Assembly: GCA_002353525.1 (NCBI GenBank)
Contig: DEJV01000050.1
Span: 1 to 19,323, forward strand
DNA length: 19,323 bases
Source: Prevotella sp. UBA2739
GTDB taxonomy: Bacteria; Bacteroidota; Bacteroidia; Bacteroidales; Bacteroidaceae
Reading direction: 5' to 3'
Shown: positions 1 to 6,762 of the stretch, one piece after another
Layout: the number at the start of each line of letters is the position of its first letter
Numbering within the stretch: position 1 is the first letter of the stretch
Notes under the pieces: model-generated
What the model was told of the DNA's origin: nothing
The model's database searches: none
The model's input: only the letters and a program-made list of their open reading frames with translations
Translations under genes and position numbers: made by a program

Positions 1-8
1 TTTACTCC

Positions 9-45
9 GGGCTCCGGTTCCAATAGGAATCGGAGCCCTTTTTTT
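9..45 (+). terminator. Rho-independent terminator of an upstream gene
   Basis: A 13-bp inverted repeat (GGGCTCCGGTTCC at 9-21 against GGAATCGGAGCCC at 26-38, one G-T wobble) closes a 4-base loop and runs straight into seven T. This is a strong intrinsic terminator, presumably of a plus-strand gene just left of the window. Confidence 0.9.
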
Positions 46-49
46 GTTT

Positions 50-89
50 AAAAAGTTCCAATTTCTTTTTGCAGTTGGAACTTTTTTTT
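50..89 (+). terminator. Second, tandem terminator-like hairpin
   Basis: A perfect 12-bp inverted repeat (AAAAAGTTCCAA at 50-61, TTGGAACTTTTT at 75-86) with a 13-base loop is followed by further T. It lies 4 bases after the first terminator's T run. The loop contains the -33 TTTG (68-71) of the promoter at 68-98, so hairpin and promoter overlap physically. Confidence 0.65.
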
Positions 90-98
90 ATATATTTG
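68..98 (+). promoter_or_regulatory. Bacteroidetes sigma-ABfr promoter for the gene at 119
   Basis: TTTG at 68-71, a 19-base spacer, then TATATTTG at 91-98 match the Bacteroidetes consensus TTTG-N19-21-TAnnTTTG exactly. Transcription would start near 103-105, giving a leader of about 15 bases to the ATG at 119. This argues against any start codon upstream of 100. Confidence 0.75.
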
Positions 99-118
99 TG
101 GCCAAGACTCGAAAGGAT

Positions 119-697
119 ATGACTAAAGTGCGTAGAATACTTGTCTGGTTAAGCCGATGGAACCATTGTCTTGGGTTCGGCATTCAGTCGCCTTGGGCGT
201 ATAGTTTAGATAGGAATGTGTTGAATGAACATTTCCCCTATTACGCCTATGAGGATATGATAAAGAAATATCCAGATATTGATTTCGAAACACGAAAGTT
301 ATGTGAGTTATATTTTCGATTGGCTAATTACAGGCAACCTCATGTGGTATGGAACTATATTCCGCAGTCTGATGCCTATGCTGATTATTTGAAATGTGGA
401 TGTGCTGTTGCGTCAGTGCATGAAGTAAATCATCCTTTAAGTTATGAAGGTACTGTCGATATGGCTCTCATGTCGTTGAGCGGTGATAGTAAAACGTTTT
501 ACGAGTCTGTGATAGCCCGATCGGATGAGAATACCGTCTTGATAGTGGAGGGCATTGCCAAGAATCGCTCTTCAAAGATGTTTTGGAAGATGATCGTTGC
601 TGACAGTCGTACCGGTGTTACATTCGATTTATATGATTGTGGACTGGTTTTTTTTGACAAGAAGCGTTTTAAAGAGAATTATATCATTAATTTTTAA
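119..697 (+). CDS. Degenerate class I methyltransferase-like protein (function unknown)
   Basis: A 192-residue soluble protein when started at ATG 119. A longer reading from 44 exists, but its first codons lie inside the terminator hairpins and upstream of the predicted transcription start, so I reject it. The N-terminal GFGIQSPWAYSLDRNVL followed by YYAYEDM, and the C-terminal LYDCGLVFFDKKRF then YIINF, resemble a Bacteroidetes family annotated as SAM-dependent methyltransferases (my recognition of the family pattern). In those proteins the segment after 'LFRLVNYFQP' carries the Gly-rich SAM-binding motif. Here the equivalent (after LYFRLANYRQPHVV) has no GxGxG-type motif, so SAM binding is doubtful. 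The stop is 12 bp before the adenosyltransferase start, so the two are probably co-transcribed. Possibly a structural or regulatory relic of a methyltransferase. Confidence 0.65.
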   Translation: MTKVRRILVWLSRWNHCLGFGIQSPWAYSLDRNVLNEHFPYYAYEDMIKKYPDIDFETRKLCELYFRLANYRQPHVVWNYIPQSDAYADYLKCGCAVASVHEVNHPLSYEGTVDMALMSLSGDSKTFYESVIARSDENTVLIVEGIAKNRSSKMFWKMIVADSRTGVTFDLYDCGLVFFDKKRFKENYIINF

Positions 698-709
698 TAT
701 ATTAATACT

Positions 710-1270
710 ATGGCAATAACAAGAGTATACACAAAGACCGGTGATGATGGAATCACCAGTTTGGTAGGTGGAGTGAAAGTGAAGAAGACAAATGCCCGCA
801 TTGAGGCATATGGTACCGTTGATGAGCTTAGTGCCCATTTAGGCATGTTGGCCTCTTGGATGAAAGACGGTCCCGACAAGGATATAATCATTCGTACGCA
901 AAGAAATCTTTTTACCGTTTGTTCGTATCTGGCCACAGATAAGAGCAAGACACCTTTGGCACCTTCTTATACGATGGATGCTTCGGAGACCGAGTTCCTG
1001 GAGCAACAGATTGATGAGATTAACGCCAGCATTCCGCAGCAGACTGCTTTCATTCTCCCTGGCGGATCGCATGAGGCTGCTCTTGCACATGTGTGTCGTA
1101 CGGTATGCCGTAGAGCCGAGCGTCGCATCTTCTTCTTGGGCGAATCGACCGAGTTAGACAACGAAGTGACGCATTATATTAACCGTCTGAGTGACTATTT
1201 GTTTGTTTTGGCAAGGAAATTAAACTTTGTTGACGGTGTAAGAGAAAAAATATGGAAGAAAACGAAGTAG
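710..1270 (+). CDS. pduO: PduO-type ATP:cob(I)alamin adenosyltransferase
   Basis: This enzyme transfers the 5'-deoxyadenosyl group of ATP to cob(I)alamin to make adenosylcobalamin, in the cytoplasm, as a trimer. The 186 residues cover the whole family. The ATP-binding N-terminus YTKTGDDGITSLVGG (7-21), EAYGTVDELSAHLG (32-45, with Asp38), the helix CRTVCRRAERR (129-139, with Arg130 and Arg134) and YINRLSDYLFVLAR (156-169, with Asn158) match the conserved Asp/Arg/Arg/Asn active-site set of the family. It follows the methyltransferase-like gene by 12 bp and has no promoter or cobalamin riboswitch of its own in the gap. It would supply B12-dependent enzymes such as methylmalonyl-CoA mutase, common in Bacteroidetes propionate metabolism (inference). 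Confidence 0.93.
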   Translation: MAITRVYTKTGDDGITSLVGGVKVKKTNARIEAYGTVDELSAHLGMLASWMKDGPDKDIIIRTQRNLFTVCSYLATDKSKTPLAPSYTMDASETEFLEQQIDEINASIPQQTAFILPGGSHEAALAHVCRTVCRRAERRIFFLGESTELDNEVTHYINRLSDYLFVLARKLNFVDGVREKIWKKTK

Positions 1271-1286
1271 TTTAAAGAAAAAATAT

Positions 1287-1294
1287 TACTTTTG
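1287..1294 (+). promoter_or_regulatory. -7 promoter element for the DUF2795-type gene
   Basis: TACTTTTG matches TAnnTTTG and lies 36 bp before the ATG at 1330. I see no good TTTG at the expected -33 distance. Confidence 0.5.
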
Positions 1295-1329
1295 CGGTCG
1301 ATTAAGAAACGTATAAATTTTTAACGACT

Positions 1330-1551
1330 ATGTATTGGACACTTGAACTGGCTTCTAAACTTGAAGATGCACCCTGGCCTGCCACTAAGGATGAGCTCAT
1401 AGACTATGCCATCCGTTCGGGTGCACCCCTCGAAGTATTGGAGAATCTTCAGGAAATCGAGGATGAAGGCGACGTATATGAAAGTATAGAGGATATTTGG
1501 CCCGATTACCCAACAAAGGAGGATTTCCTTTTCAACGAGGATGAGTATTAA
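1330..1551 (+). CDS. Small acidic DUF2795-type protein
   Basis: A 73-residue, strongly acidic protein. The sequence starting YWTLELASKLEDAPWPATKDEL, then DYAIRSGAPLEVLENL and a C-terminal acidic segment ending FNEDEY, is typical of the short DUF2795 proteins found almost universally in Bacteroidales. DUF2795 has no established biochemical role, and I assign none. It has its own -7 element, so it is probably a separate unit from the adenosyltransferase. Its last 22 bases (1529-1550) recur almost perfectly at 15213-15234. The gene's 3' end therefore looks like the attachment site of the degenerate element to its right, and the present stop region may have been supplied by that element. Confidence 0.85.
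   Translation: MYWTLELASKLEDAPWPATKDELIDYAIRSGAPLEVLENLQEIEDEGDVYESIEDIWPDYPTKEDFLFNEDEY
1529..1550 (+). repeat. Left attachment-site-like repeat (attL core)
   Basis: Last codons and stop of the DUF2795 gene, encoding FNEDEY and stop. One base, T1542, differs from the right copy at 15213-15234. Tyrosine recombinases commonly use short identity blocks at gene 3' ends so that the target gene stays intact. Confidence 0.55.
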
Positions 1552-1582
1552 GCGGTAAAAATTCTACTAAGCAATTAAGTAT

Positions 1583-1627
1583 CAGCGAGATAAGCAAATC
1601 TTATTTGTTTGTCTCGCTGGTGTTTTA
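1583..1627 (+). terminator. Hairpin after the DUF2795-type gene
   Basis: CAGCGAGA (1583-1590) pairs with TCTCGCTG (1612-1619). Partial pairing continues inside (GCAAA with TTTGT). Only a weak T-rich tail (TGTTTTA) follows. It probably terminates the DUF2795 transcript. The right arm also contains one of the three TTTGTTTGTCT repeats. Confidence 0.55.
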
Positions 1628-1744
1628 TAGTCTTTAATAGTGTGTTTTGTTTGTCTAAATTTCAATTATTAACATTCGAAATACGGTTTGTTTGTCTAAA
1701 AGTTGGTACTCTTGCGCATCCTCAGGAATAATAAGACAAACAAA
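1604..1744. repeat. Arm-site-like repeats upstream of the integrase fragment
   Basis: TTTGTTTGTCT occurs at 1604-1614, 1646-1656 and 1687-1697, that is at 42- and 41-bp spacing. The last two copies extend to TTTGTTTGTCTAAA. An inverted copy, AGACAAACAAA, lies at 1734-1744, seven bases before the integrase ATG at 1751. The position between the attL-like core and the integrase start is where the arm-type sites bound by the integrase N-terminal domain are expected. The stretch 1552-1750 holds nothing else I recognise apart from the hairpin at 1583. Confidence 0.5.
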
Positions 1745-1750
1745 TTATAT

Positions 1751-2215
1751 ATGGGAAGACCAAAAAGATTGTATCCGTTAGGAAAGTATCGCCTTCGCAC
1801 ACCGAAAGTGATTGAAAAGGATAAGACCTATCCTGTAGAGTTGGAATACACTTGGAACAGGCAGGTAATCCGCAAGTCCACTAATGTTTTTGTAAAAGTC
1901 GCAGATTGGAACCAGAAGGGAAATCAGGGACGTGGTGAAATCAGGGCCAGCCATAGCAATGAGTATAAACGTCTTAACCAGTTGCTTATTAACCGTGTTG
2001 ATAGGATTGATGCGCAGCTGGCTGAGTACAATGAGAAGCACCCATGTCAGATTACAGCAGAAATTATCAATGGCTTCTTGGCTGATAAGCCTCTTACTCG
2101 CAAGGATCAAGGAAAAGATTTCGTGGAGTTTACCATGGCTCGTTTGGATTCTGATTACTCTAGAAACAGGATTGGAAGAAGCCGTTTCATGCACACATCA
2201 TCTGGGATTGGATGA
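1751..2215 (+). pseudogene. Truncated tyrosine recombinase (integrase), N-terminal part only
   Basis: A 154-residue reading frame from ATG 1751. An upstream TTG at 1703 would add 16 residues of no integrase character. Residues 1-60 (KRLYPLGKYRLRTPKV, then YPVELEYTWNRQVIRKST and VKVADWNQKG) match the arm-DNA-binding domain of Bacteroidetes phage/ICE integrases. Residues 75-145 (EYKRLNQLLINRVDRID, then FVEFTMARLDSDYSRNRIGRSRF) match the SAM-like core-binding domain that precedes the catalytic domain. The catalytic domain with its Arg-His-x-x-Arg and Tyr is absent. After RSRF the frame runs 9 codons of relaxase DNA out of frame to a stop at 2213-2215. Full-length family members have around 400 residues. 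The product cannot recombine DNA, though it might still bind arm sites. Confidence 0.8.
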
Positions 2216-3039
2216 ATCATGATACAGGCAAATCCTATAAACTCGGCAAGAAAGACATGGAAGAACTACAGGATATGGTAGCCGAGGTGCTAGAAATGGA
2301 ACGAGGCAAGAGAAAGGCCGAAACGGGCCGTGAGCATTTGGAACGCAATGAATTCATCTTGCAGACGCAAAAAGAACAAAGTGCCAAACTTGAAATCGAG
2401 ATAGCCGAAAAGCGAGACAGGCTCAATGCCGAGAACGGCAATGCCATCAAGTTTGGAGTAGCCAATCTCTTTGGAAAGGGTAAGTATGCTGATATGGAGA
2501 AAGAGAACAAGCACCTGAAGGAGGATCTTTCAAAACAGAAAGCGATCCTGCAACAGCAATACCAGAAAATTCTGGATGCTGAGCGCCAACGGCTGAACCA
2601 ACAACTCGTAGAGAAGGAAAAGCAAATCAATGAACTCCAAGCCAAGTATAAAGACGAGATGTTCTGTCATCAGCAGGACAATCAGGAGAAAGACAGAATA
2701 ATCAATCAGCAAAAACGGATTATTAGTGATTATCGTGAACGACTTGGTTATTATTTGTCAACCTTATCTGAATTGTTGCAAGGTGCCGTTAAGGCAGTTG
2801 TAGATTTCGTTCGGTCTGGCTATAGCAGTTTCACCTATCGTCAGAAGGGCGACATTAAACGCTACATGAATAGCCAGCCTGACAAGGAGGAAGCTGCAGA
2901 CATAGTACTCAATGCCTCACGCCCCTTCTTAAAAGCCGATGAGTCTGAGCGAGTGAAAGGAAATCTCTTCGATATTGCTCTGGACGTGAAAGAAGAGCGT
3001 CAGCAAGGCCATAGCTACGGACATGGACGGTGCATGTAA
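2164..3039 (+). pseudogene. C-terminal fragment of a MobV/Pre-type relaxase
   Basis: The reading frame is open from 2164 (a stop lies at 2161-2163), and its first ATG, at 2212, gives 275 codons. The segment KPFHAHIIWDWMNHDTGKSY (from about 2176), then KLGKKDMEELQDMVAEVLEMERG, matches the end of the catalytic region of MobV/Pre mobilisation relaxases, including the HxH of the metal-binding motif. The rest is a long Glu/Lys/Gln-rich coiled coil (about residues 30-190 from ATG 2212) and a basic C-terminus, also typical. The N-terminal nicking motifs that should precede HAH are missing and are replaced by the integrase fragment. Translation from 2212 would make only the coiled-coil tail, without catalytic histidines. 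It is a relic of a mobilisable element; function is unlikely. Confidence 0.75.
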
Positions 3040-3045
3040 TAATGA

Positions 3046-3078
3046 GAAGGCACGATATTACGTGAAAATCGTGCCTTC
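3046..3078. terminator. Hairpin between the convergent relaxase fragment and GH97 gene
   Basis: A perfect 11-bp inverted repeat (GAAGGCACGAT at 3046-3056, ATCGTGCCTTC at 3068-3078) lies between two convergent reading frames. Neither strand has a good T run after it, so it is at best a weak bidirectional terminator. Confidence 0.5.
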
Positions 3079-3128
3079 CTCCTAAACAATTATTAACTAA
3101 CTAATGTATGAATCTAAAAACAATCTTT

Positions 3129-5300
3129 TTACTGGCATGTCTGTGGCATTTTTTTCACTCCTTTTAGGTCATCCTTTGTGGCTTCTACAATGCTGATGGC
3201 GTATCCTCCACCTGGTGCAGCGGTGAGTTTCAAAGCCGACTTGGCGGTGACGACACTCTTCTTGATGGTGTAGGCATGAGGATTGTGCTTGTAATGGGCA
3301 TCCTTGGCATCGGCATAGATTGTAGCGATGTATTTCTTTCCTGGTTCGAGGAAGTTGAGTTTGACCGTAGAGGTATGGCTGTGCTCGCTGGCGGTGCAAC
3401 CCACAAACCAGTTACCGGTGCCTTTGGCCTTGCGGGCAGCCACGATATAGCGGCCCGGCTCAGCCTCCAAGTAGCGGGAGTCATCCCAATCGACAGCCAC
3501 ATCCTTGATGAACTGGAAGGCATCCATGTGTTTCTCGTAGTTCTCTATCATGTCGGCTGCCATCTGCAGCGGGCTGTACATCGTGACATAGAGAGCCAGC
3601 TGGCGGGCCAGCGTGGAGTTGACATGATTGGGGTTGTTGGGGTTGTTTTTACTCATATCCATCTCAAAAATACCAGGGGTATAGTCCATCGGTCCGCCTT
3701 GCAACCGTGTGAAGGGAAGAATGGTGGTATGGAAGGGCTTGCTGCCGTTGGTGGCCTCGTACTCAGTGCCGCGTGCTGCCTCGTTGCCAATGAGGTTGGG
3801 CCAGGTACGGCAGAGGCCTGTAGGACGTACGGCCTCGTGGGCGTTCACCATAATATGATGCTTGGCAGCCTCCTTGATGCAATAGAGGTAGTGATTGTTC
3901 ATCCACTGGCCGTAATGGTACTCGCCACGGGGAATGATATTGCCCACATAGCCACTTTTCACGGCAGTGTAGCCATACTTATTCATCAACTGGTAGGCAG
4001 CCTCCAGATGGCGCTCGTAGTTGCGAGTGGAAGCAGAGGTCTCGTGGTGCATCTGCAGGCTGACTCCCTTTGAATGGGCATAGTCATTGAGAGCCTTGAT
4101 GTCGAAATCGGGATAGGGTGTCTGGAAGTCGAACACATAGTCCTTCGACTTGCCGAACCAGTCTTCCCAGCCAATGTTCCAACCCTCAACCAGCACCTGG
4201 TCGAAACCATGCTTGGCAGCGAAGTCGATGTAGCGACGCACATTGTCGTTGTTGGCACCATGAAGGCCGTGGGGCTTGGTCTTCGAGTAGTCCAGGTGGT
4301 CGAGTTGCACGGAGGGCAGGTCGAAGGTGTATGACCACTGGCTTTTGCCGTTGATCATCTCCCACCACACACCTACATATTTCACGGGCTTGATCCACGA
4401 AGTGTCCTCAATCTTGCAAGGCTCGTTGAGGTTCAGGATGAGGTTCGAGGCGAGGATGTCGCGGGCATCGTCGCTGACCATCACCGTGCGCCAGGGCGAC
4501 GTGCAGGGAGCCTGCAGGTAGCCCTTGTCGCCCTTGGCATCGGGCGTGAGCCAAGACTCAAAGACCATCGCCTTATCATCGAGGTTCAGGTGCATACACG
4601 AGTAGTCTATCAGGGCTGCCTCGTGGATGTTGATGTAGAGGCCGTCGTCGGTCTTCATCTGGAGCGAGGTCTGTACGCCTGTCTCGGAGAACGGATGCTG
4701 CGAGGCATTGGGTGTGATGGCCTCTCGCATGTGGCTGCGGATCTCAGAAAGCCGGGTCTCCATGTAGTCATACTCCTGCGTGTCGTAATCGCCGGGAATC
4801 CACCAGGCAGTGTGGTCGCCCGTCATGGCGAACTGCGTGTGCTCCTCCTTGATGACGAAGTAGTTCAGGTTCTGGCTCAGCGGGAACTCATAGCGGAAGC
4901 CGAGTCCGTCGTCGTAAACACGGAACCGGATGTTCATTTGCCTGTCGGTCTTGGGTTGTGACATCTTCACCAGCAACTCGTTGTAGTGGTTACGGATGTC
5001 GCGCGTCTCTCCCCACACGGGTTGCCAGGTCTCGTCGAAGGTAGAGGTCTCAGTATCTGTCACCTGGAAACCGTCCATGAGGTTCTCCTGACCAGCTAGT
5101 TCCAATCCGAGTCTGCTGGTTTTGACTACCTGGTGCTGCTTGTAGGTGAGCTGATAGGTGGGGCGGCCGCCCTCGTCCAACGCAAACTGCATGCTGACAT
5201 TGCCGTTGGGCGAACTGACGACCTGGGCCGAAGCGAGAATAGGGAATAGGGTCAGAGCTGTGGCCAGCAGCTGCTTTTTGATGATCTGTATCATAAACAT
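3129..5300 (-). CDS. GH97 alpha-glucosidase, inverting SusB type
   Basis: A 723-residue periplasmic enzyme with an SPI-type signal peptide (LLATALTLFPILASA, about 11-25). It has the three parts of GH97: an N-terminal beta-sandwich, a TIM barrel (about 300-560, starting KYVGVWWEM) and a C-terminal beta domain. Glu420 (MHHETSA), Glu489 (VNAHEAV), Glu507 (LIGNEAARG) and Glu513 (GTEYEA) sit at a constant 19-residue offset from B. thetaiotaomicron SusB Glu439, Glu508, Glu526 and Glu532, the base, acid and calcium residues. The strand that carries the Asp nucleophile in retaining GH97 enzymes reads VKSGYVG here, so an inverting alpha-glucosidase is predicted, releasing glucose from the non-reducing ends of imported oligosaccharides. 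It is the last gene of the operon, 17 bp after the GH27-like gene. A second in-frame Met at codon 3 could be the real start. Linkage preference cannot be read from the sequence. Confidence 0.93.
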   Translation of the reverse strand: MFMIQIIKKQLLATALTLFPILASAQVVSSPNGNVSMQFALDEGGRPTYQLTYKQHQVVKTSRLGLELAGQENLMDGFQVTDTETSTFDETWQPVWGETRDIRNHYNELLVKMSQPKTDRQMNIRFRVYDDGLGFRYEFPLSQNLNYFVIKEEHTQFAMTGDHTAWWIPGDYDTQEYDYMETRLSEIRSHMREAITPNASQHPFSETGVQTSLQMKTDDGLYINIHEAALIDYSCMHLNLDDKAMVFESWLTPDAKGDKGYLQAPCTSPWRTVMVSDDARDILASNLILNLNEPCKIEDTSWIKPVKYVGVWWEMINGKSQWSYTFDLPSVQLDHLDYSKTKPHGLHGANNDNVRRYIDFAAKHGFDQVLVEGWNIGWEDWFGKSKDYVFDFQTPYPDFDIKALNDYAHSKGVSLQMHHETSASTRNYERHLEAAYQLMNKYGYTAVKSGYVGNIIPRGEYHYGQWMNNHYLYCIKEAAKHHIMVNAHEAVRPTGLCRTWPNLIGNEAARGTEYEATNGSKPFHTTILPFTRLQGGPMDYTPGIFEMDMSKNNPNNPNHVNSTLARQLALYVTMYSPLQMAADMIENYEKHMDAFQFIKDVAVDWDDSRYLEAEPGRYIVAARKAKGTGNWFVGCTASEHSHTSTVKLNFLEPGKKYIATIYADAKDAHYKHNPHAYTIKKSVVTAKSALKLTAAPGGGYAISIVEATKDDLKGVKKMPQTCQ

Positions 5301-5317
5301 AACGTGCTTCTTTTTAT

Positions 5318-6736
5318 TTATTTTGTCAGTTTTACTATTTTACATCCATGAGCAGGAATGCTGGCTTTGACAGTCGTTGCCCTGCCCTCGTCGGTATGGC
5401 TCCAAAGGTCGCGCACATTCCATTCGCCACTGATGCCCAGCTGCTGGAAGTCAACGGAAAGCATTGCAGAGGCATCACTGCGGTTGAACAATCCCACCAC
5501 CCAGTCGCCGTTCGAGAGGGTTCCATACCACACTTCGTTGCCACTCTCGCCGAGTTTGTCGCTGAGGGGCTGGCCCACAAAGCCGTCCTGACGCAGCTGC
5601 AGCAGTTCGCTATTGGTATAGAAAGAGAGGTTCTTGCCAATGGTCGACGGCTGGTCGGCAATGGCAACCGGTCCTCCTGCCATGAGTTGCAGCGACACGG
5701 CTGACTGGCGCTCAGCATCGGTGTCATACTTGTTGAGACGAAGGAAGTCGCCGTCGAGGATCACCTTGTTGCGCCCGCTGATGTGCGACCAATAGAGGAA
5801 ACCGTCGTACTGATTCATGCAGTTGGGCCACGAGGCATACGACTTGCCCTTGTCGTGGGCCGAGGTGTGGCGCCAACCGCCGTCGCCCGTGTCGGCCACG
5901 ATGCGTACCATATTGCCATAGCGGCTCTCCACCTCTGCGTCGTTGAAGAGATGGGGCATCACCAGCGAGGTGAAGATGCCATATTTCTTGGCGGCCTGGG
6001 CAATGTAAGCCAATGCACGGGCATAAGCCTCGCGGCCGTAGCCACGACCGACGACACCAGAGCCGCGATCTTTGCCGTCCTCATACCACGAGAGGAAGTC
6101 CATACGGATGAAATCGACACCCAGTTCCTTGTAATGACGGAAGAAACCGTCGATATACTCTTGTGCGCCTTTCTGCTCGCTCACCACCCAGCTGAACCAC
6201 TGGTCTTGTGCGCCGGGATTCATCACCGTCGTACTGCCATTATAGAGCAGCTGGCCAAAAGTGACATCAGTGCCTTCGACCTTTGTGTCAAGAGAGCCAT
6301 GAATCCACAGAGGATTATCATAGACGCCCAGACGCAGTCCGCGGGCTTTGCATTTTGCCACCAGGTCTTTCAGCGCCACCGAACCGTAATGGGTCATATA
6401 TCCGGAGGCATCGTTGGCCTGCATGGAGATGAATCCGTCGGTGCACACCATGTCGTAGCCATAAGGTTTCAGGTTGGTGGCCACCCAGTCGATGACCTCG
6501 TCCCACTGAGCCTCGGTGAAGTCCATGTCATTGCCGCTCACACCGGCTCGCTCCAGTTCGTAGGCATACTCATAGATACTCCAGTAGAGCGGGGCCTTCT
6601 GACCCTCGTGGATGCCTTCCACCACGGGAAGCTCCGGCAATTCATACTTGGGCGGATAGCGCATTTCTATGTCATTGCTACAGGCGCTGAGCAGGGTGGC
6701 TATCAGGCCAATGGATAATAAAAATATCTTTTTCAT
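5318..6736 (-). CDS. GH27-like (clan GH-D) lipoprotein, candidate isomaltodextranase or alpha-galactosidase
   Basis: A 472-residue lipoprotein: the signal ends in LLSAC with acylated Cys19, followed by SNDIE, whose acidic residues suit surface export. The barrel runs from about 50 to 380. Asp213 in DFIRMDFLSW is in the position of the GH27 nucleophile (YDNC in alpha-galactosidases). Asp282 or Asp285 in RIVADTGDGGWRH matches the acid/base region (WRxxxD). LMAGGPVAIADQPSTIG and the C-terminal beta domain (VVGLFNRSD, VRDLW, IPAHGCKIVKL) also follow the GH27 pattern. The N-terminal region (YWSIYEYAYEL, KPYGYDMVCTDGF) departs strongly from typical alpha-galactosidases. Because all neighbours point to alpha-glucan, an isomaltodextranase-like activity, known in GH27, is my preferred guess. 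Alpha-galactosidase or beta-L-arabinopyranosidase remain possible. It starts 26 bp after the SusE/F-like gene. Confidence 0.7.
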   Translation of the reverse strand: MKKIFLLSIGLIATLLSACSNDIEMRYPPKYELPELPVVEGIHEGQKAPLYWSIYEYAYELERAGVSGNDMDFTEAQWDEVIDWVATNLKPYGYDMVCTDGFISMQANDASGYMTHYGSVALKDLVAKCKARGLRLGVYDNPLWIHGSLDTKVEGTDVTFGQLLYNGSTTVMNPGAQDQWFSWVVSEQKGAQEYIDGFFRHYKELGVDFIRMDFLSWYEDGKDRGSGVVGRGYGREAYARALAYIAQAAKKYGIFTSLVMPHLFNDAEVESRYGNMVRIVADTGDGGWRHTSAHDKGKSYASWPNCMNQYDGFLYWSHISGRNKVILDGDFLRLNKYDTDAERQSAVSLQLMAGGPVAIADQPSTIGKNLSFYTNSELLQLRQDGFVGQPLSDKLGESGNEVWYGTLSNGDWVVGLFNRSDASAMLSVDFQQLGISGEWNVRDLWSHTDEGRATTVKASIPAHGCKIVKLTK

Positions 6737-6762
6737 ACGATTGTTGTTTCAGGTTTCTATGG

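Noticed and set aside
44..118. N-terminal extension of the first gene from 44, resembling a hydrophobic signal segment
   Set aside because: The hydrophobic FLFAVGTFFYIFVA stretch is the translation of a terminator hairpin and its T run, and it lies upstream of a consensus promoter. ATG 119 is the sensible start.
698..709. Cobalamin riboswitch ahead of the adenosyltransferase gene
   Set aside because: Only 12 bases separate it from the upstream stop codon, so there is no room for a riboswitch, and none is seen upstream of 119.
1529..1551. Right copy at 15213 as part of a second, decayed full DUF2795 gene
   Set aside because: No similarity to the DUF2795 gene exists upstream of the 22-bp block. 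A decayed paralogue should show longer, scattered similarity.
3276..4334. Long plus-strand open frames opposite the GH97 gene
   Set aside because: They are antisense to a well-supported GH97 gene with all catalytic residues in place. Their translations are low in recognisable motifs, and long antisense frames are expected in G+C-richer DNA. The same holds for the plus-strand frames over 5783-6718, 7453-8325, 8715-9608, 10422-11342 and 11745-12785.
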